Below, piece after piece: positions 19,518-27,081 of a stretch of DNA of 34,037 bases. This stretch comes from Azoarcus sp. GTDB taxonomy: Bacteria > Pseudomonadota > Gammaproteobacteria > Burkholderiales > Rhodocyclaceae. Every line of letters starts with the position of its first letter. Position 1 is the first letter of the stretch. The stretch covers positions 1 to 34,037 of the forward strand of contig JAUVVG010000038.1 in assembly GCA_030604735.1 (NCBI GenBank), written 5' to 3'. Position numbers and translations under genes: made by a program. The notes below the pieces were generated by a model. It did no database searches. It worked only from the letters and a program-made list of their open reading frames with translations, and was not told where the DNA came from.

Positions 19518-20558
19518 TTAACGGGCCTGTTCGCAGCGTCCGGCGGTCCAGGCATGTCCGCCGATCAGGCACTCGGCGATCGACGCCTCTTCATCAGTCA
19601 TGGTGGGGGCTGCTTGCACGATCAGATCGGTACCAAACGCGCTGCGGTGATGCACCGCGTGCACGGGCAGGATCGATTCCGGCACCCAGGCGCGGTAGGC
19701 CGCCGAAAAGTGGCCGTCTCTTTCGGCCGCGATGATCCGGTTGGCCTTGGCTATTACCTCGGCACCGAAGGGTGATGCCGAGCAGGCCAGGTGGTTCAGG
19801 GTGTAGGTGTGGTTGCCCTCGACCGGAAGAAAGGCGTAACGGGTCGCCTCCGCCGCACGCCCGACCAGATACTGGGCGAGTTCATAGGGATAGAGCAGGG
19901 CCACATCGGCGCGGCGGCGCTGCAACAGGCCGAGCTTGGCTTCGACCGGACGATTCGAGTTCAGGACGATGACGCCATTGCGATCGACCGCGTCGCTGAT
20001 CAGACGGTCCAGCATCACGCCGTAGGAGCGCCCGCTTTGCACCACGATCATGCCGCCAACGGTGTCGACGAGCTCGTCTGCGGCCAGCGTGCCATCCGGC
20101 TTGATGAATTTGGCATACTCCGAGCGACGCTCGGCCAGGATCACCGCGCCGTTGGGAAACTGGACGTGAAGCGGATCGGCGAAGTGCATGAATTGCTCGC
20201 GCTCCGGCGTGCGCAGGAAAGCCGGGTTGCACACGTTGGGCTTGGTCTGGATGTCACTCAGGATGCGCTGCACGTTGCCGACGCGCAGCACATGCCGGTA
20301 TTCGGGCAAACCGGCGATCAGCCGCCAGCGTATCAAGTCGGTATAGCCGCGCCCCCGTTGATCGCCGCTCGCAATCTGAATCGGCGGCAGGTCGATCAAG
20401 TACCACTCGACCGTGGCGGACTCGGCCCCGGCATGCTGCGGGATGGAAACCAGCAGCATGCCGCCGGCCATCAGATGCATCAGCGGGCGGCTGGCACGCT
20501 TCAGTCCAGCCGAGAGGATTGCCCAAACGGACATGCCAAGATTCATGTTCGGATCCAT
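19518..20558 (-). CDS. Periplasmic substrate-binding-like protein (TIGR02285-type)
   Basis: About 346 residues. A signal peptide ends near residue 45 (QHAGAES), and a type 2 periplasmic binding fold follows, starting VEWYLIDLPPIQI. The pattern with PNVCNPAFLRTPERE and a late SPFGAEVIAKANRII fits the TIGR02285 family of proteobacterial binding proteins, which lack a known ligand and are not next to ABC permeases here either. The two Cys residues at PNVCN and LACSAS may form a disulfide. It converges with the diguanylate cyclase gene; in some genomes such proteins work with signalling enzymes, but here that is speculation. Starts at 20546 or 20534 are also possible. Confidence 0.7.
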   Translation of the reverse strand: MDPNMNLGMSVWAILSAGLKRASRPLMHLMAGGMLLVSIPQHAGAESATVEWYLIDLPPIQIASGDQRGRGYTDLIRWRLIAGLPEYRHVLRVGNVQRILSDIQTKPNVCNPAFLRTPEREQFMHFADPLHVQFPNGAVILAERRSEYAKFIKPDGTLAADELVDTVGGMIVVQSGRSYGVMLDRLISDAVDRNGVIVLNSNRPVEAKLGLLQRRRADVALLYPYELAQYLVGRAAEATRYAFLPVEGNHTYTLNHLACSASPFGAEVIAKANRIIAAERDGHFSAAYRAWVPESILPVHAVHHRSAFGTDLIVQAAPTMTDEEASIAECLIGGHAWTAGRCEQAR

Positions 20559-20749
20559 GGGGGCGACACGAACCTATATTAGCAGCATCGCGATGACGGG
20601 AAGCTCGCCTGGTTCTTTCTGGGCGGGGTATTCGGGGTTGCACACAGTTGGCCGGGTTTCGCGTCGCGCCCAGCGCCACCTTGGCGCGACCATGCGACCC
20701 GTGCGACGAGGGCCATGAGCCCCTATGCCAAAACCGCTTCCGTGAGGAT

Positions 20750-20814
20750 CCGGGCGGGCGGCCGCGCCGCAGCGGGCATCGGCGTCCGTACCCGGAGCAC
20801 CGCTGCCCGCCCGG
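20750..20814. other. 10-bp perfect inverted repeat after the Ala-rich lipoprotein gene
   Basis: CCGGGCGGGC (20750-20759) is perfectly complementary to GCCCGCCCGG (20805-20814), with a 45-nt GC-rich middle that can form smaller stems. It lies just downstream of the minus-strand stop at 20823. Without a T run it is at most a transcript-stabilising or rho-type end structure. The rest of 20559-20822 holds no gene I can support. Confidence 0.4.
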
Positions 20815-20822
20815 AAAGGAAA

Positions 20823-21242
20823 TTACTGTTTGGCTGCTTCGGCTGCTTCTTTCGCCTCTTCGACTGCTTGAGCAGCGGCGTCGACTGCTGCAGTGGCGGC
20901 CTCGCTTACAGCGGCTGCGGCAGCCGTGCCGGCTTCGGTGGCGGCGTCCTTGGCTTCCTCGGCGGTGGCTTTCGCCGCATCCAGCAGCTCTTCGGCCGCC
21001 TCGGCGCCTTCTTCCGCAGCTTGCGTGGTGGCGTCGGCCGCCGCTTCAGCTGCCTCGGTCGCTGCTTCGGCAGCTTCCGTTGCGGCTTCGGCTGCCCGCT
21101 CTGCGCTTTCCTGAGCAGGGGTAGCCGGTTGGGCGACCGGTGCGGGCGCCGGCGCTGGGGCGGGGGCCGGCTCTTCCTTCTTGCCGCAGGCGGACAGGGC
21201 GATGGCGAGGAGTGCAGCGACCAGCAGGGCAGGTTTCTTCAT
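20823..21242 (-). CDS. Small alanine/glutamate-rich lipoprotein
   Basis: 139 residues. A lipoprotein signal peptide ends ALSACGKKEE, so it should be anchored by Cys19. A short Pro/Ala-rich spacer follows, then ~95 residues built almost only of Ala, Glu, Thr and Lys (AAEAATEAAEAATEAAEAA and similar), a long amphipathic helix or coiled coil. The base is translated from an AAGGA site before ATG 21242. It resembles other Ala-rich outer-membrane or periplasmic lipoproteins (Lpp-like in design only). Its function is unknown. Low-complexity composition makes family assignment unsafe. Confidence 0.75.
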   Translation of the reverse strand: MKKPALLVAALLAIALSACGKKEEPAPAPAPAPAPVAQPATPAQESAERAAEAATEAAEAATEAAEAAADATTQAAEEGAEAAEELLDAAKATAEEAKDAATEAGTAAAAAVSEAATAAVDAAAQAVEEAKEAAEAAKQ

Positions 21243-21402
21243 GTTGATGTCCTTGATGATTGGGATGATGGCAAAGCATTCGATTCCCGATCGGACCCTC
21301 AAGCACGCACCCGACCGGGTGTTCGAAACCGGCCGAATTCTATCATCGCGGTTGTTTTAATGGCATCGAAATGATGCATTGCAAAAATTCGATACAAACG
21401 CG

Positions 21403-21891
21403 CTAAATGCCAAGCGGTACGCCGCTGGGGCCGCCTGTTGAGCGATCCCATATCGACTCGAATTGTGCGTTGCATTGCGCTGCGAGCCGGGCGTCATCGA
21501 TACTCAGCTTGCCGCGGGGCTTGTCGGCGTGGAAACGCATCAGGACGTGATGGCCATCGACGACTGCAAACGCGTTTTCGATGGCTTGATGCTCTCTTGC
21601 CGATACCCGAATGCGCATCTTGTGGCCGTAGCGGGCGATCAGCTCGAGCAGCCTCGGGCAATCGCGTTCGATGTTGCTTGCATCCTTGACGATCATGCGC
21701 AGACACGGGGCGAGCGGGCTGCGGTCGATCAAGGCGCGCAAGCGCTCGACGCCAACCTCGGTACTCAGGCCGCATTCGCGCAGGTCCTGGTCGAACAGGA
21801 CGAGCTCCCGAGTGGCGGCGTCGAGCAATCCGTGCAGACATTCACGGTACTCGGCGTAGGTGTCGAAGCCGCGCTCGCGATCGTCGCTCAT
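21403..21891 (-). CDS. Conserved hypothetical protein (DUF7931-like), partner of the cupin gene
   Basis: 162 residues, no signal peptide or membrane segment. It begins MSDDRERGFDTYAEYRECLH and has a mixed alpha/beta pattern including ELVLFDQDLRECGLSTEVGVERLRALI and FAVVDGHHVLMRFHADKPRGKLSIDD. I recall this family next to cupin/RoxA genes in betaproteobacteria, loosely resembling a phospholipase-D-like or acyltransferase accessory domain, but I do not claim an activity. Its ATG overlaps the stop of the upstream cupin gene by four bases, so the two are translated together. Confidence 0.75.
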   Translation of the reverse strand: MSDDRERGFDTYAEYRECLHGLLDAATRELVLFDQDLRECGLSTEVGVERLRALIDRSPLAPCLRMIVKDASNIERDCPRLLELIARYGHKMRIRVSAREHQAIENAFAVVDGHHVLMRFHADKPRGKLSIDDARLAAQCNAQFESIWDRSTGGPSGVPLGI

Positions 21892-23015
21892 GGTGTGCCT
21901 CCTCCGGCATGTCCGAAACCGTCGCAGTAGAACTGGTAAAGAAGATCGGTCAAGTCCTCGTTCAGCTGGAGCTCCGGCGGAAGTCGTCTATGGTCGGCCA
22001 ACTCGACCAGGGCCGCATGACACGACGGCGCGACTGCCAGGCGTTCGCCGTTGAGGTAAAAGCGATCCTGAGAGAACAACAGGATGGACCGGGGATCGAG
22101 CCTGAACCCCGAGGTCTGCAGAGCCTTGCCGAATTTGTTGAGGCTCATCTCGGTGTCGGGGGGTTCGAAGAAGACATGGGGCTTCGGCTCGGTCAGGTAG
22201 TGTCCGAGGAAATCGCCGACGTCTTCGGTGCTCCATCGGATGCGTGCGATCATTGCCTCGACCTGTTCGACCATGCCTGGGCCGATCTCGCCGCTGTGCC
22301 GGGGGACCTCGAGGTCGGGGTCTTCGTACAAGCCGTCGAGGTGCAAGCGTTCCTGCATCCATTCGAGAAAGGCGGCACCCATCTCCTGTGCGGTGGGTGA
22401 GCGGAAGCCGACCGAGTAGGTCATGCACTCCCCGATCGCGGTGCCGTTGTGGGCCCAATGGGGCGGCAGATAAAGCATGTCGCCGGGCTCGAGCACCCAG
22501 TCGAGCGTCGGCTGGAAGTCGGCGAGAATCTTCAGTGGTGCGTCAGGCAGCAGGCTGCGGTCGGACTGGTCGCCAATCTGCCAGCGGCGCTTGCCCAGGC
22601 CTTGAATCAGGAACACGTCGTAGTGATCGAAGTGCGGTCCGACGCCGCCGCCCTCCACCGCGTAGCTGACCATGAGGTCGTCCAGACGGGCCTGAGGGAT
22701 GAAATCGAAGCGGTGCAACAAAGCGTCGCCGTCCGGGATCCACAGGTTCACACCCTGCACCAGCACGGTCCAGGGGTGCTTCTTGCCCTTGAGCGCGCTA
22801 CGTTTGAACGGTCCGCGGTCGAGCGACCACTCGCCCTCGGTGCAGCGGACGAGGCGGGATTCCACGTCCGGATTGCAGGCGAGATCGAACACGTCGTCGC
22901 GTGACAAAACCCCGCTGAAGCCGGGTATCGCCTGCTTTACCAGCAGCGGTTTCTTTTGCCAGTACTCCGCGAGAAACTGGCCGGGGCTGAGCCCCCCTAA
23001 CAAAGTGGTCATCAT
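21888..23015 (-). CDS. roxA: JmjC-type cupin 2-oxoglutarate oxygenase (RoxA/YcfD-like ribosomal oxygenase)
   Basis: 375 residues, close to the 373 of E. coli YcfD. The Fe(II) ligands are His128 and Asp130 in GPHFDHYDVF and probably His189 in YLPPHWAHNG. A C-terminal winged-helix-like region ends QFYCDGFGHAG. YcfD hydroxylates an arginine of ribosomal protein L16 using 2-oxoglutarate and O2. The start at 23015 (MMTTLLGGL) fits the family; an upstream extension to 23102 does not. It is divergent from rlmD, so both transcripts start within about 105 bp. Confidence 0.87.
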   Translation of the reverse strand: MMTTLLGGLSPGQFLAEYWQKKPLLVKQAIPGFSGVLSRDDVFDLACNPDVESRLVRCTEGEWSLDRGPFKRSALKGKKHPWTVLVQGVNLWIPDGDALLHRFDFIPQARLDDLMVSYAVEGGGVGPHFDHYDVFLIQGLGKRRWQIGDQSDRSLLPDAPLKILADFQPTLDWVLEPGDMLYLPPHWAHNGTAIGECMTYSVGFRSPTAQEMGAAFLEWMQERLHLDGLYEDPDLEVPRHSGEIGPGMVEQVEAMIARIRWSTEDVGDFLGHYLTEPKPHVFFEPPDTEMSLNKFGKALQTSGFRLDPRSILLFSQDRFYLNGERLAVAPSCHAALVELADHRRLPPELQLNEDLTDLLYQFYCDGFGHAGGGTP

Positions 23016-23119
23016 CCGGCGATTATCCCAGAGCGACCAAAAAAACACGATCGTGTCCGTCGTCATGCCCGGGGCTTTGTCCGGCTCGGGTAGAATCCGC
23101 AACTTTCCCGGGAGTCGAC

Positions 23120-24424
23120 ATGCCAGTCGCCATCATCGAATCGCTGGACCATGAGGGACGCGGCGTCGCACGTGTCGACGGCAAGGCCGTGTTCATCGAT
23201 GGCGGGCTGCTCGGTGAGGAAGTCGAGTACGCCGTACTCAAGCGCAAACCCAACTACGAGGTCGGCGGGGTGACGCGGGTGGTGCGTGCCAGCGCGCAGC
23301 GGGTGGTGCCGAAATGCGAGTACTTCGGGACCTGCGGCGGATGTTCGATGCAGCATCTAGATCCGGTCGCCCAGACCGCGGTCAAGCAGCGTGTGCTGGA
23401 GAATGCGTTTTGGCATATCGGCAAGCTCCGTCCGGAGATCATCTACCCGGCCATCCACGGGGTGCCCTGGGGATATCGTTTCCGCGCCCGGATCGGGGTG
23501 CGGCTGGTGCCGAGCAAGGGCGGCGTGCTGATCGGCTTTCATCAACGCCGCAGCAGCCACATCAACGACATGCAGCACTGCCCGGTGCTGCCGGAGCATG
23601 TGTCGGCCATGCTGCCGGCGCTACATGCACTGGTCGCGGGGTTGTCGATCGCGGATAGACTGCCCCAGATCGAGGTTGCGATCGGTGATGCGGTGACGAT
23701 TCTCGTCTTTCGCAACCTGCAACCCCTGTCCCGCCAGGACGAGGGTTTGCTGATCCGCTTTGCCGATGAGTACGGTGTCCAGGTCTGGCTCCAGCCGCAG
23801 GGGCCGGAGTCGTGCTATCCGCTACATCCGCTGGATGCACCACCGCTGTCTTATTCGTTGCCCGAGTTCGATGTCGAATTGGCCTTCAGTCCCACCGACT
23901 TCACCCAGGTCAACATCGAGATCAACCGCGTCCTGATGCGCCGGGCGATGCAGCTACTTGCCCCCGCGAACGGCGAACGGATCGCCGACCTGTTCTGTGG
24001 TCTAGGCAATTTCAGTCTTCCGATCGCGCGCTCCGGGGCGCACGTCATCGGAGTCGAGGGTAGCGAAAGTCTGGTCGGTCGGGCGACGGACAATGCACGC
24101 AGAAACGGGCTTCAGGGCAATACCGAATTTCACGCGGCCAATCTTTTCGAGACCACCGAAGACAGCCTCGCCGCCCTGGGGCTGCTCGACAAGATGCTGA
24201 TTGACCCCCCCCGGGAAGGAGCGATCGCGGTGGTCAAGGCGATCAGCCCGGCCCAGCGTCCGTCGCGGATCGTCTATGTCTCCTGCAACCCGGCCACGCT
24301 CGCTCGGGACGCCGCGGTACTGACCCATGAGAAGGGTTATCGGCTGAAGGGGGCCGGCATCGCCAACATGTTTCCACAGACCTCGCATGTGGAGTCGATC
24401 GCGTTGTTCGAGCGAGTGACGTAA
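23120..24424 (+). CDS. rlmD: 23S rRNA (uracil-1939-C5)-methyltransferase
   Basis: 434 residues. An N-terminal TRAM domain (about 1-60) is followed by the [4Fe-4S] cysteines Cys66, Cys72, Cys75 (KCEYFGTCGGC) and Cys154 (MQHCPVLP). The SAM site is LFCGLGNFSLPIA, with DPPREGA and the nucleophile Cys389 in YVSCNPATLARD, at the same position as in E. coli RlmD. It methylates U1939 of 23S rRNA. Its 3' end is followed 49 bp later by the broken tRNA-Ser. The last ~90 bp also encode, antisense, the end of the phage integrase frame. Confidence 0.95.
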   Translation: MPVAIIESLDHEGRGVARVDGKAVFIDGGLLGEEVEYAVLKRKPNYEVGGVTRVVRASAQRVVPKCEYFGTCGGCSMQHLDPVAQTAVKQRVLENAFWHIGKLRPEIIYPAIHGVPWGYRFRARIGVRLVPSKGGVLIGFHQRRSSHINDMQHCPVLPEHVSAMLPALHALVAGLSIADRLPQIEVAIGDAVTILVFRNLQPLSRQDEGLLIRFADEYGVQVWLQPQGPESCYPLHPLDAPPLSYSLPEFDVELAFSPTDFTQVNIEINRVLMRRAMQLLAPANGERIADLFCGLGNFSLPIARSGAHVIGVEGSESLVGRATDNARRNGLQGNTEFHAANLFETTEDSLAALGLLDKMLIDPPREGAIAVVKAISPAQRPSRIVYVSCNPATLARDAAVLTHEKGYRLKGAGIANMFPQTSHVESIALFERVT

Positions 24425-25830
24425 GCGATTCCAGCCGGTATACTGCGCGGCGCATCGCAATGATCGACGCTACGGAGGTGTGGCAGAGCGGTTGAATGCA
24501 CCGGTCTTGAAAACCGGTGCATAACGCAAAACGCCTTTGTTTTTAAACAGGATTTTTTTGTAATCTCCGCAACTTGCGGAAATCGTCTCCGCAACTCGGA
24601 GAAAATTGGAAGCGTGGCCGAGTGGTTGAAGGCAGCGGTCTTGAAAACCGCCAGGGGTTTACGCCCCTCGTGAGTTCGAATCTCACCGCTTCCGCCAGAC
24701 GTTAAGACAGCCCCGATCGGGGCTGTTTTCGTTTGGGCGGTTGGTGGCATGGTGGTGGCCGATTTGGTCGGCCTGACCACCTCTCCGACTCTTCGATAGA
24801 CGGTTTCGGTGATCTGCTCGTGGGTGTGTCCGAGCAGCTTGCGGGCGTGCTCGAGATCGGTTTCGCTCGCGGCCTTGGGGCGGATGTCGCGAAACTGGAA
24901 CTGACGCACTCGGGCGGCGAGGGCTTGGGCTTCGAGGGTGCCGGCTTGGTCCAGGGCCTTGGCCGCTGCTGTGCGGGCGGCGTCGAAGCGGATCCGCAGG
25001 GTCCATTTGTTGAGCGGCCCGCCGGCGGGGGTGGCGACCAGGTAGAGGCTGCGGACTTTGCGGGGGCGGGCGCGTATGCGGTCGAGGACTTTGCCCAACT
25101 CGGTGCGCTCGCCGGCGTCGGTGTCGAGCAGGATGCGCAGGCGCTTTTTGGTCTTGCCTTGGCGGACCTCGAGGGCGCCGTCGCGGATGTCGTTTTCCAT
25201 CATGCGCATGACGTCGCCCGGGCGCTGGCCGGTGAGGTAGGCGACGTCCATGGCGTCTTGGAGCTCTTCGCAGGCCTGGCTGTAGACCGCATCCCATACC
25301 GATTTGTCGGCGTAGTAGTCGCGCGGCTGCTCCTTGTTCTTGCGCACGCCTCGGCAGGGGTTCTCGCGGGCCGTGTAGCCCCACTCGCGCGCGAGGTTGA
25401 AGATATGGGAGAGAAGGGCGATTTCGCGGTTTGCGCGCACCTTGGCTGTGCGTTTGTCGCGGTACTGGGCGACGTGTTGCGGGGTGAGGGCGTCGACCGG
25501 GGCTGTGTCGAACACCTTGCGCAACTGGTGGATGGCTTCGTTGTTGTCCTTTTGCGTGCGCGGTGCCTTTGTGGGGACCACTTCGCGGATGTACCGATCG
25601 AAGACGTGCATCATCAGGCCGGTTTCTGCCGGCGCGGGTTTGCACTCCAGCTCTGCCCAGCGGCGTTTGGCTTCGTGCAGGTCGGTGCCGAGGGGGATCT
25701 CCTTGCGCGCGCCGTGCTCGTCGCGCCCGTTGTAGTAATAGCCGACCCACACCTCGCCGCTCTTGAGCCGCTTGGTGCGGCGGAGCATGCGGGGGGGCAG
25801 GTCTCGGGCGGTAGCTTTGGGGCGCATCAC
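24337..25830 (-). CDS. int: Phage-type tyrosine recombinase/integrase (element integrase)
   Basis: The recombinase proper spans residues 1 to about 356. Arm- and core-binding domains come first (HVAQYRDKRTAKVRANREIALLSHIF is the usual core-binding helix region). The catalytic part has Arg203 (LTGQRPGDVM), FRDIRPKAAS with Arg317 (an Arg where many have His), His335 in LLGHTHEQ and nucleophile Tyr345 (ETVYRR). The open frame then runs on through the tRNA-Ser antisense strand and into the end of rlmD, so the last ~120 codons are host or tRNA sequence. The GTG at 25830 (or ATG 25827) has a GAGG site, only 11 bp after the intI stop. Confidence 0.9.
   Translation of the reverse strand: MMRPKATARDLPPRMLRRTKRLKSGEVWVGYYYNGRDEHGARKEIPLGTDLHEAKRRWAELECKPAPAETGLMMHVFDRYIREVVPTKAPRTQKDNNEAIHQLRKVFDTAPVDALTPQHVAQYRDKRTAKVRANREIALLSHIFNLAREWGYTARENPCRGVRKNKEQPRDYYADKSVWDAVYSQACEELQDAMDVAYLTGQRPGDVMRMMENDIRDGALEVRQGKTKKRLRILLDTDAGERTELGKVLDRIRARPRKVRSLYLVATPAGGPLNKWTLRIRFDAARTAAAKALDQAGTLEAQALAARVRQFQFRDIRPKAASETDLEHARKLLGHTHEQITETVYRRVGEVVRPTKSATTMPPTAQTKTAPIGAVLTSGGSGEIRTHEGRKPLAVFKTAAFNHSATLPIFSELRRRFPQVAEITKKSCLKTKAFCVMHRFSRPVHSTALPHLRSVDHCDAPRSIPAGIAYVTRSNNAIDSTCEVCGNMLAMPAPFSR
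24416..24444 (+). promoter_or_regulatory. Promoter of the tRNA-Ser locus
   Basis: TATACT (24439-24444) lies 17 bp after GTGACG (24416-24421, overlapping the end of rlmD), followed by a GC-rich discriminator. It would have transcribed the original tRNA-Ser and now reads through the broken gene into the intact tRNA-Ser copy. Confidence 0.6.
24474..24517 (+). pseudogene. Truncated tRNA-Ser (UGA), 5' half only
   Basis: Acceptor 5' strand GGAGGTG (24474-24480), a normal D-arm (TGGCAGAGCGGTTGAATGCA) and the anticodon arm CCGGT-CTTGAAA-ACCGG with anticodon TGA are present. After 24517 there is no variable arm, T-arm or acceptor 3' strand. It is the head of a tRNA-Ser(UGA) gene cut right after its anticodon stem, most simply by integration of the element to its right. 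The anticodon stem is extended by foreign bases to a 10-bp perfect palindrome (24496-24505/24513-24522). Confidence 0.85.
24496..24522. other. Putative attachment-site core (dyad on tRNA anticodon loop)
   Basis: ATGCACCGGT (24496-24505) and ACCGGTGCAT (24513-24522) are perfect inverted repeats around CTTGAAA. The left arm and loop are tRNA-Ser; the right arm beyond the anticodon stem is not tRNA. Core sites of tyrosine integrases have this shape (two inverted integrase sites around a 6-8 bp crossover), and anticodon loops are common targets. The matching right-hand site is outside the window. Confidence 0.5.
24564..24600. repeat. Two direct repeats with internal dyads near the junction
   Basis: TCTCCGCAACT occurs at 24564-24574 and 24586-24596, 22 bp apart. 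Each copy is the left part of a small palindrome (CCGCAA-C-TTGCGG in the first, CTCCG-CAACT-CGGAG in the second). Spaced repeats this near a core site look like arm-type or excisionase sites of a tyrosine integrase. Confidence 0.45.
24608..24697 (+). tRNA. tRNA-Ser (anticodon TGA), intact
   Basis: A 90-nt class II tRNA. Acceptor GGAAGCG (24608-24614) pairs with CGCTTCC (24687-24693), discriminator G, encoded CCA (24695-24697). The anticodon stem GCGGT/ACCGC holds loop CTTGAAA with TGA at 24642-24644. A long variable arm (AGGGGTTTACGCCCCT) and T-loop GTTCGAATC are intact. Its sequence differs from the truncated copy upstream outside the anticodon arm, so it is not simply a repair of that gene but a separate isoacceptor of the same anticodon. 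Confidence 0.95.
24707..24729 (+). terminator. Intrinsic terminator after tRNA-Ser
   Basis: ACAGCCCC (24707-24714) pairs with GGGGCTGT (24719-24726) around GATC, followed by TTTTC. It ends the tRNA-Ser transcript. The palindromic stem may also act on transcripts of the integrase gene from the other side, although there the U run is poor. Confidence 0.8.
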
Positions 25831-25841
25831 GGGAGATTACC

Positions 25842-26879
25842 TCAGCTTGATTGGATCCTGTCGAGCGGGCTTATCACGCCGCGCCCTCCGCGATTGAGCA
25901 CGTGGGTGTAGATCATCGTTGTCGATACATCAGAGTGCCCGAGCAGTTCCTGCACCGTGCGGATGTCGGATCCGGTTTCAAGCAAGTGAGTGGCGAATGA
26001 GTGGCGCAAGGTGTGGGGGTGCGTCGGTTTGTGGATGCCGGCCTTCTGCGCTGCGCTCCGGACGTGGCGCTGGATGGTTTTTTCGTGGATGTGGTGGCGC
26101 CGGATCACGCCAGTGCGCGGGTCGGTGGAATAGTCGGCGGCTGCGAACACGTACTGCCAGCCCCATTCCTGGCCTGCACGCGGATACTTGCGCTCGAGCG
26201 CGTGCGGCAGCTCGACGTCGGCCATACCCTTGACCAGATCGAGGTCGTGCATGCGGCGCCGTTCTGCGAGCCGTGCGCGCAGCGGCTCGATCAGCATTTC
26301 GGGGAGTGGCACCACGCGGTCTTTGTCGCCTTTGCCGGCGCGCACGACGATGATGTGTCCGGTAAAGTCGATGTCTTTGACGCGCAGGCGCAGGCCCTCC
26401 ATCAGCCGCATGCCGGTACCGTAGAGTAGCCGGATGATCAGCCCTGGCGTTCCGGATACGTGCTGCAGTAGGGCGCGGGTTTCGTCCTGAGTGAGCACGG
26501 TCGGTAGGCGCTTGGAGGGCTTGGCACGGGTGATGCCGTCGAGCCAAGGGAGTTCGAGGCCGAGCACTTCACGGTACAAGAATAGCAGGGCGTGCATGGC
26601 TTGATTTTGCGTGCTGGCCGCGACGTCTCGCTGTGTTGCGAGGTGCGACAGGAACACCTCGACCTCGGCCGCGCCCATGTCCTGCGGATGGCGCAGTCCG
26701 TGGAAATGGATGTACCAGCGGATCCAATAGAGGTAGGTCTTCTCTGTGCTGCGGGCGTAGTGCTTGACTCGAATGCGCTCGCGAACACGATCGAGCAGCT
26801 TGGGCTGTCGCTTAACGTCGGTCGCCGTGTCGCGTGTGGCGTCGGCGGGTGTCGCGTTGCGTTCTGCAATCTCAATCAT
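25842..26879 (-). CDS. intI: Integron integrase
   Basis: 345 residues. Tyrosine recombinase residues Arg158 ([17 protein letters not shown]), His289 and Arg292 ([12 protein letters not shown]), His315 ([15 protein letters not shown]) and nucleophile Tyr324. The IntI-specific extra segment is present at about 211-236: [19 protein letters not shown], close to [14 protein letters not shown] of IntI1; it is needed to bind folded att[22 protein letters not shown] and the end [12 protein letters not shown] also match IntI1. The N-terminus is about 20 residues longer than IntI1. GGAGG precedes ATG 26879. No LexA box was seen in front. It is transcribed toward, and ends 11 bp before, the element integrase. 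Confidence 0.95.
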   Translation of the reverse strand: MIEIAERNATPADATRDTATDVKRQPKLLDRVRERIRVKHYARSTEKTYLYWIRWYIHFHGLRHPQDMGAAEVEVFLSHLATQRDVAASTQNQAMHALLFLYREVLGLELPWLDGITRAKPSKRLPTVLTQDETRALLQHVSGTPGLIIRLLYGTGMRLMEGLRLRVKDIDFTGHIIVVRAGKGDKDRVVPLPEMLIEPLRARLAERRRMHDLDLVKGMADVELPHALERKYPRAGQEWGWQYVFAAADYSTDPRTGVIRRHHIHEKTIQRHVRSAAQKAGIHKPTHPHTLRHSFATHLLETGSDIRTVQELLGHSDVSTTMIYTHVLNRGGRGVISPLDRIQSS

Positions 26880-26901
26880 GGCGCGGCCTCCGGGGTGTTT
26901 T

Positions 26902-26968
26902 GTTGGTGTTAAGCGACATTGCCGCTGCGTTAACGCGACATCAGGTGTTCGTAGAATTCAAGTTGGGC
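26902..26968 (+). other. Putative attI recombination site
   Basis: Between intI and the first cassette lie GTTAAGC (26908-26914), GTTAACG (26929-26935) and the core GTTGGGC (26962-26968), in the same orientation and order as the auxiliary IntI-binding sites and simple site of attI1. The cassette junction would be between G26962 and T26963. The core follows the GTTRRRY consensus and matches the GCCCAAC end of attC1. Confidence 0.65.
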
Positions 26969-27081
26969 GTCAGCAGCGCACGTATTGTCGCCATCGCTCG
27001 TAGCGTCGCGAGGTAGTGCACCAACGCGACGCGCTCGTCCTGTGTCAGGCGGAGATCTGCGAACAGCTCGTCGAACGTCAT
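26941..27081 (-). CDS. Small ORF of cassette 1 that runs through attI
   Basis: 46 codons: a start overlapping the stop of the upstream gene (ATGA at 27078-27081), then [24 protein letters not shown], a plausible helical protein. The frame crosses the attI core, so the last 7 residues (LNSTNT and the Asn before) are encoded by attI side DNA. No family recognised. The overlap argues for translation, the run-out into attI suggests the original 3' end was lost or that the gene simply ends there by chance. Confidence 0.45.
   Translation of the reverse strand: MTFDELFADLRLTQDERVALVHYLATLRAMATIRALLTPNLNSTNT

Noticed and set aside
24733-25911. 392-codon plus-strand frame over int
   Set aside because: Gly/Val-rich shadow of the integrase gene on the other strand; no recognisable domain.
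26880-26965. LexA box for SOS control of intI
   Set aside because: No CTG-N10-CAG match of acceptable quality was found in the intI upstream region.
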